NCBI GenBank assembly: GCA_937951695.1
Contig: CALFBL010000219.1
Span: forward strand, 1 to 8,488
Direction of reading: 5' to 3'
Source: an uncultured Granulosicoccaceae bacterium
GTDB lineage: Bacteria > Pseudomonadota > Gammaproteobacteria > Granulosicoccales > Granulosicoccaceae
DNA length: 8,488 nt
This document shows positions 7,029 through 8,488 of the stretch, piece after piece; position 1 is the first letter of the stretch; each line of letters opens with the position of its first letter. Below the pieces are notes generated by a model, which saw only the letters and a list, made by a program, of their open reading frames with translations, was not told the DNA's origin and made no database searches. Both the position numbers and the translations under genes were made by a program.

Positions 7029-8258
7029 TTAGAATAACTCTTCGACCGCATCTTTCTGATCTTGCCGTGTGGTTGGGGCCGCTGTAACGCTACGAGCACC
7101 TGCACTGCCGCCAGCCGCTCCAACAGCCGCTCCGCCACCGCTGGATGCCGAGGTCGAAGCAGGCGCTGATGATCCGTGCGGAACGTTGTCGTCGAAGAAG
7201 AACTCCATCAGGCTCTGACCCGAACCGGATGAGGGCTTGCCAGACTTCCAGTCGATGCGCATTTGCTTGAGTCCCGATGGCGCTTCCGGCGTCACTTCCG
7301 ACACCCCGTCGAGCATGGTTTGCATGTACTCGGTCCACATGGGCAAAGCGGCGATACTGCCGGCTTCGCGTCTGCCCAATGGCTCCAGCCCATCTGAACC
7401 GAGCCAGGCGGCAACTACCGTGTCGTCACTAAAGCCTGAGAACCACGCATCGAGCTGGTTATTAGTTGTACCGGTCTTGCCGCCCAGATCACTGCGGCCT
7501 AGCGCCTCACCGGCTGTCTTGGCGGTACCGCGACGAACCACGTCACGCATCATGCTGTTCATAACAAAGGCATTACGTGGTTCAATCACCATGGGAGCAT
7601 TGACCACGTCCAGCTGCGTCACCGCGTCACGTGGATCGAAGTCCGAGCTCAGCTCGCCAGTTTCCGGATCAACGCCGGCCAGGACCACAGGCTCGCCGTT
7701 ATCACCCAGCGTCTCAGCGCGCATCTCGCTGATTAACGGACTCTCTTCCTGAGGATCGCAGTCGTCGCAGAGCACCACTTCTGGTGCGGTGTAGATCACA
7801 TTTCCACGTGGATCTTCAATGCGCTCAATAAAATACGGCTGAATTTTGTAACCGCCGTTGGCAAACACACCCATCCCCGTAGCCAGTTCCATCGGCGTGA
7901 TACTCGCACTGCCCAGCGACAATTACAGATCCGGCGGCATGTTCTTCTCTTCAAACCCAAAACGCTTGGCGTAATCGATGGCAAAGGGCACGGTGATTTC
8001 ACGCAGCACGCGAATCGAGACCAGGTTCCGGCTTTGCACCAGAGCCTCACGCAGACGCGTAGGACCGTAGAACCGTCCACTGTAATTCTGCGGGCGCCAC
8101 TCGCCTTCCAATGCGGCATCGTGAAAGACGACCGGTGCATCGTTGTATATGGTGGCCGGTGTATCACCGTAGTCGAGCGCGGCGGAGTAGATAAATGGCT
8201 TGAACGTTGAGCCGGGCTGCCGGCGCGCCTGGGTGACGCGATTGAATTTGCTGCGCCC
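7029..8258 (-). pseudogene. mrcA: Penicillin-binding protein 1A, C-terminal half, broken
   Basis: Remnant or partial gene for a class A PBP, a bifunctional inner-membrane enzyme that polymerises and crosslinks peptidoglycan. About 410 codons remain of the roughly 800 usual. The signal anchor, the glycosyltransferase (GT51) domain and the start of the transpeptidase domain are missing. The transpeptidase core is recognisable: the SxxK motif STFK with the nucleophile serine (codon 8210-8208) inside RQPGSTFKPFIYSAALD, the SxN motif SRN (from 8033) inside VQSRNLVSIRVL, and the KTG motif in GGKTGTTNNQLDAWFSGF (K codon 7478-7476). An in-frame TAA at 7925-7923 falls between SxN and KTG, where relatives have a serine (family pattern LSLALGSAS, here DL-stop-LSLGSAS). 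A TCA to TAA change would explain it. The frame continues to a normal-looking end with a long Ala/Gly/Ser-rich tail and the terminus VEELF. The 5' side ends abruptly at a change of base composition near 8258. It may be a true pseudogene, or an intact gene damaged by sequencing or assembly errors. Confidence 0.85.
7923..7925 (-). other. In-frame stop codon inside the PBP1A gene
   Basis: TAA on the minus strand, directly between the codons for DL and LSLGSAS. The reading frame is the same on both sides, so this is a nonsense codon and not a frameshift. Translation from any upstream start would stop before the KTG motif and give an inactive transpeptidase. A TTG follows immediately, but it is not a credible start. 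Confidence 0.8.
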
Positions 8259-8263
8259 CCATT
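8256..8263. other. Composition and reading-frame junction
   Basis: To the left the DNA is mid-to-high GC (60% in 8161-8220 by my count) and codes for PBP1A. To the right, 8261-8488 is about 32% GC by my count and codes for an unrelated protein. PBP1A homology stops at GRSKFNR, where relatives continue upstream with residues like GFDF; here the frame instead reads RFQW. The point falls in a run of five C (8256-8260). No inverted repeats, insertion-sequence ends or target duplication are visible. It is either a recombination breakpoint or an artificial contig join. Confidence 0.7.
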
Positions 8264-8406
8264 GAAATCTCAAAACCTAATGTATTCCAAAGATCTAATG
8301 ACTTTTCTATATCAGGTGTTTCCATACTTACTCCGGCATAACTGCCCAATAAGGATGGATCATGCGATTTTGTTTTTTGCTCTAGCCTTTCTGAATTATC
8401 AAACAA
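8257..8406 (-). CDS. VOC/glyoxalase-superfamily protein, N-terminal fragment
   Basis: Fifty codons on the minus strand read from a TTG at 8406 and run into the junction, where the frame then passes out of phase through PBP1A sequence. The segment YAGVSMETPDIEKSLDLWN (23-41), continuing to TLGFE, matches the first beta-alpha unit of vicinal oxygen chelate proteins (pattern: beta-strand, then D-x-E-K-S-L-x-F/L-W/Y, then LGFE). These are metal-dependent lyases, dioxygenases or resistance proteins, and 50 residues cannot say which. All upstream frames on this strand have stops, so the gene seems to begin here. The start is uncertain: TTG at 8406, with TATAAT at 8429-8424 as a possible -10 box and only GAGA as a ribosome site. 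Low GC and A/T-ending codons set it apart from every other gene in the window. The remainder is lost at the junction. Confidence 0.5.
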
Positions 8407-8488
8407 AGAAATTCTCTACACAGATTATATTTCATTAGATAGTGGACATGAATGGATAAAAATCTCAGATCATGATAGTTTTAATCGA

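Noticed and set aside
7237..7752. Long plus-strand open frame of 171 codons
   Set aside because: It lies wholly antisense to the well-supported PBP1A transpeptidase sequence and has the serine/proline-rich composition expected of an antisense frame of GC-rich DNA.
7029..7922. Independent gene starting at the TTG after the internal stop
   Set aside because: The frame is continuous with the upstream transpeptidase half, TTG lies directly after TAA with no ribosome site, and a protein starting there would lack the SxxK and SxN motifs. It is the rest of the broken PBP1A gene.

Overview
The window looks like a piece of a mid-to-high-GC gammaproteobacterial chromosome or metagenomic contig. The basis is a gltD-hemE pair joined by an ATGA overlap, and a class A penicillin-binding protein whose sequence is typical of the Pseudomonas-like PBP1A group. 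No rRNA, tRNA, CRISPR array, insertion sequence or phage gene was seen. I cannot name the genus.

Layout. Positions 1-65 hold the last 20 codons of an unidentified upstream frame. By position this could be gltB, but the residues do not prove it. gltD (79-1488, glutamate synthase small subunit) and hemE (1485-2543, uroporphyrinogen decarboxylase) follow as a coupled housekeeping pair. A convergent family-4 type glycosyltransferase (3784-2540, minus) overlaps hemE by 4 bp, and the two stop codons lie in the loop of a long hairpin. A 334-bp divergent intergenic region (3785-4118) precedes a two-gene plus-strand unit. Its first gene encodes a 731-residue secreted LruC-domain protein (DUF6923-like propeller, GEVED and LruC/DUF4842 domains). 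Its second gene encodes a 170-residue lipoprotein. The unit is followed by a perfect 10-bp inverted repeat at 6954-6980.

From 7029 to about 8258 on the minus strand lies the C-terminal half of a PBP1A gene (mrcA/ponA). It retains the SxxK, SxN and KTG transpeptidase motifs. It is interrupted by an in-frame TAA at 7923-7925 and its N-terminal half is missing. At about 8256-8263 the sequence changes abruptly to DNA of about 32% GC (my count), carrying the first 50 codons of a VOC/glyoxalase-like protein on the minus strand. That edge is either a genuine recombination point or a chimeric assembly join.

How the parts fit. gltD and hemE are core metabolism (ammonia assimilation and tetrapyrrole synthesis). 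The glycosyltransferase and the LruC/lipoprotein unit are accessory envelope or surface functions. The broken PBP1A copy lies on the opposite side of gltD-hemE from where ponA usually sits (ponA-pilMNOPQ-aroKB-gltBD-hemE). The right-hand third of the window is therefore the part most worth checking for rearrangement, gene decay or assembly error. The best candidate for a little-described system is the LruC protein with its lipoprotein partner.
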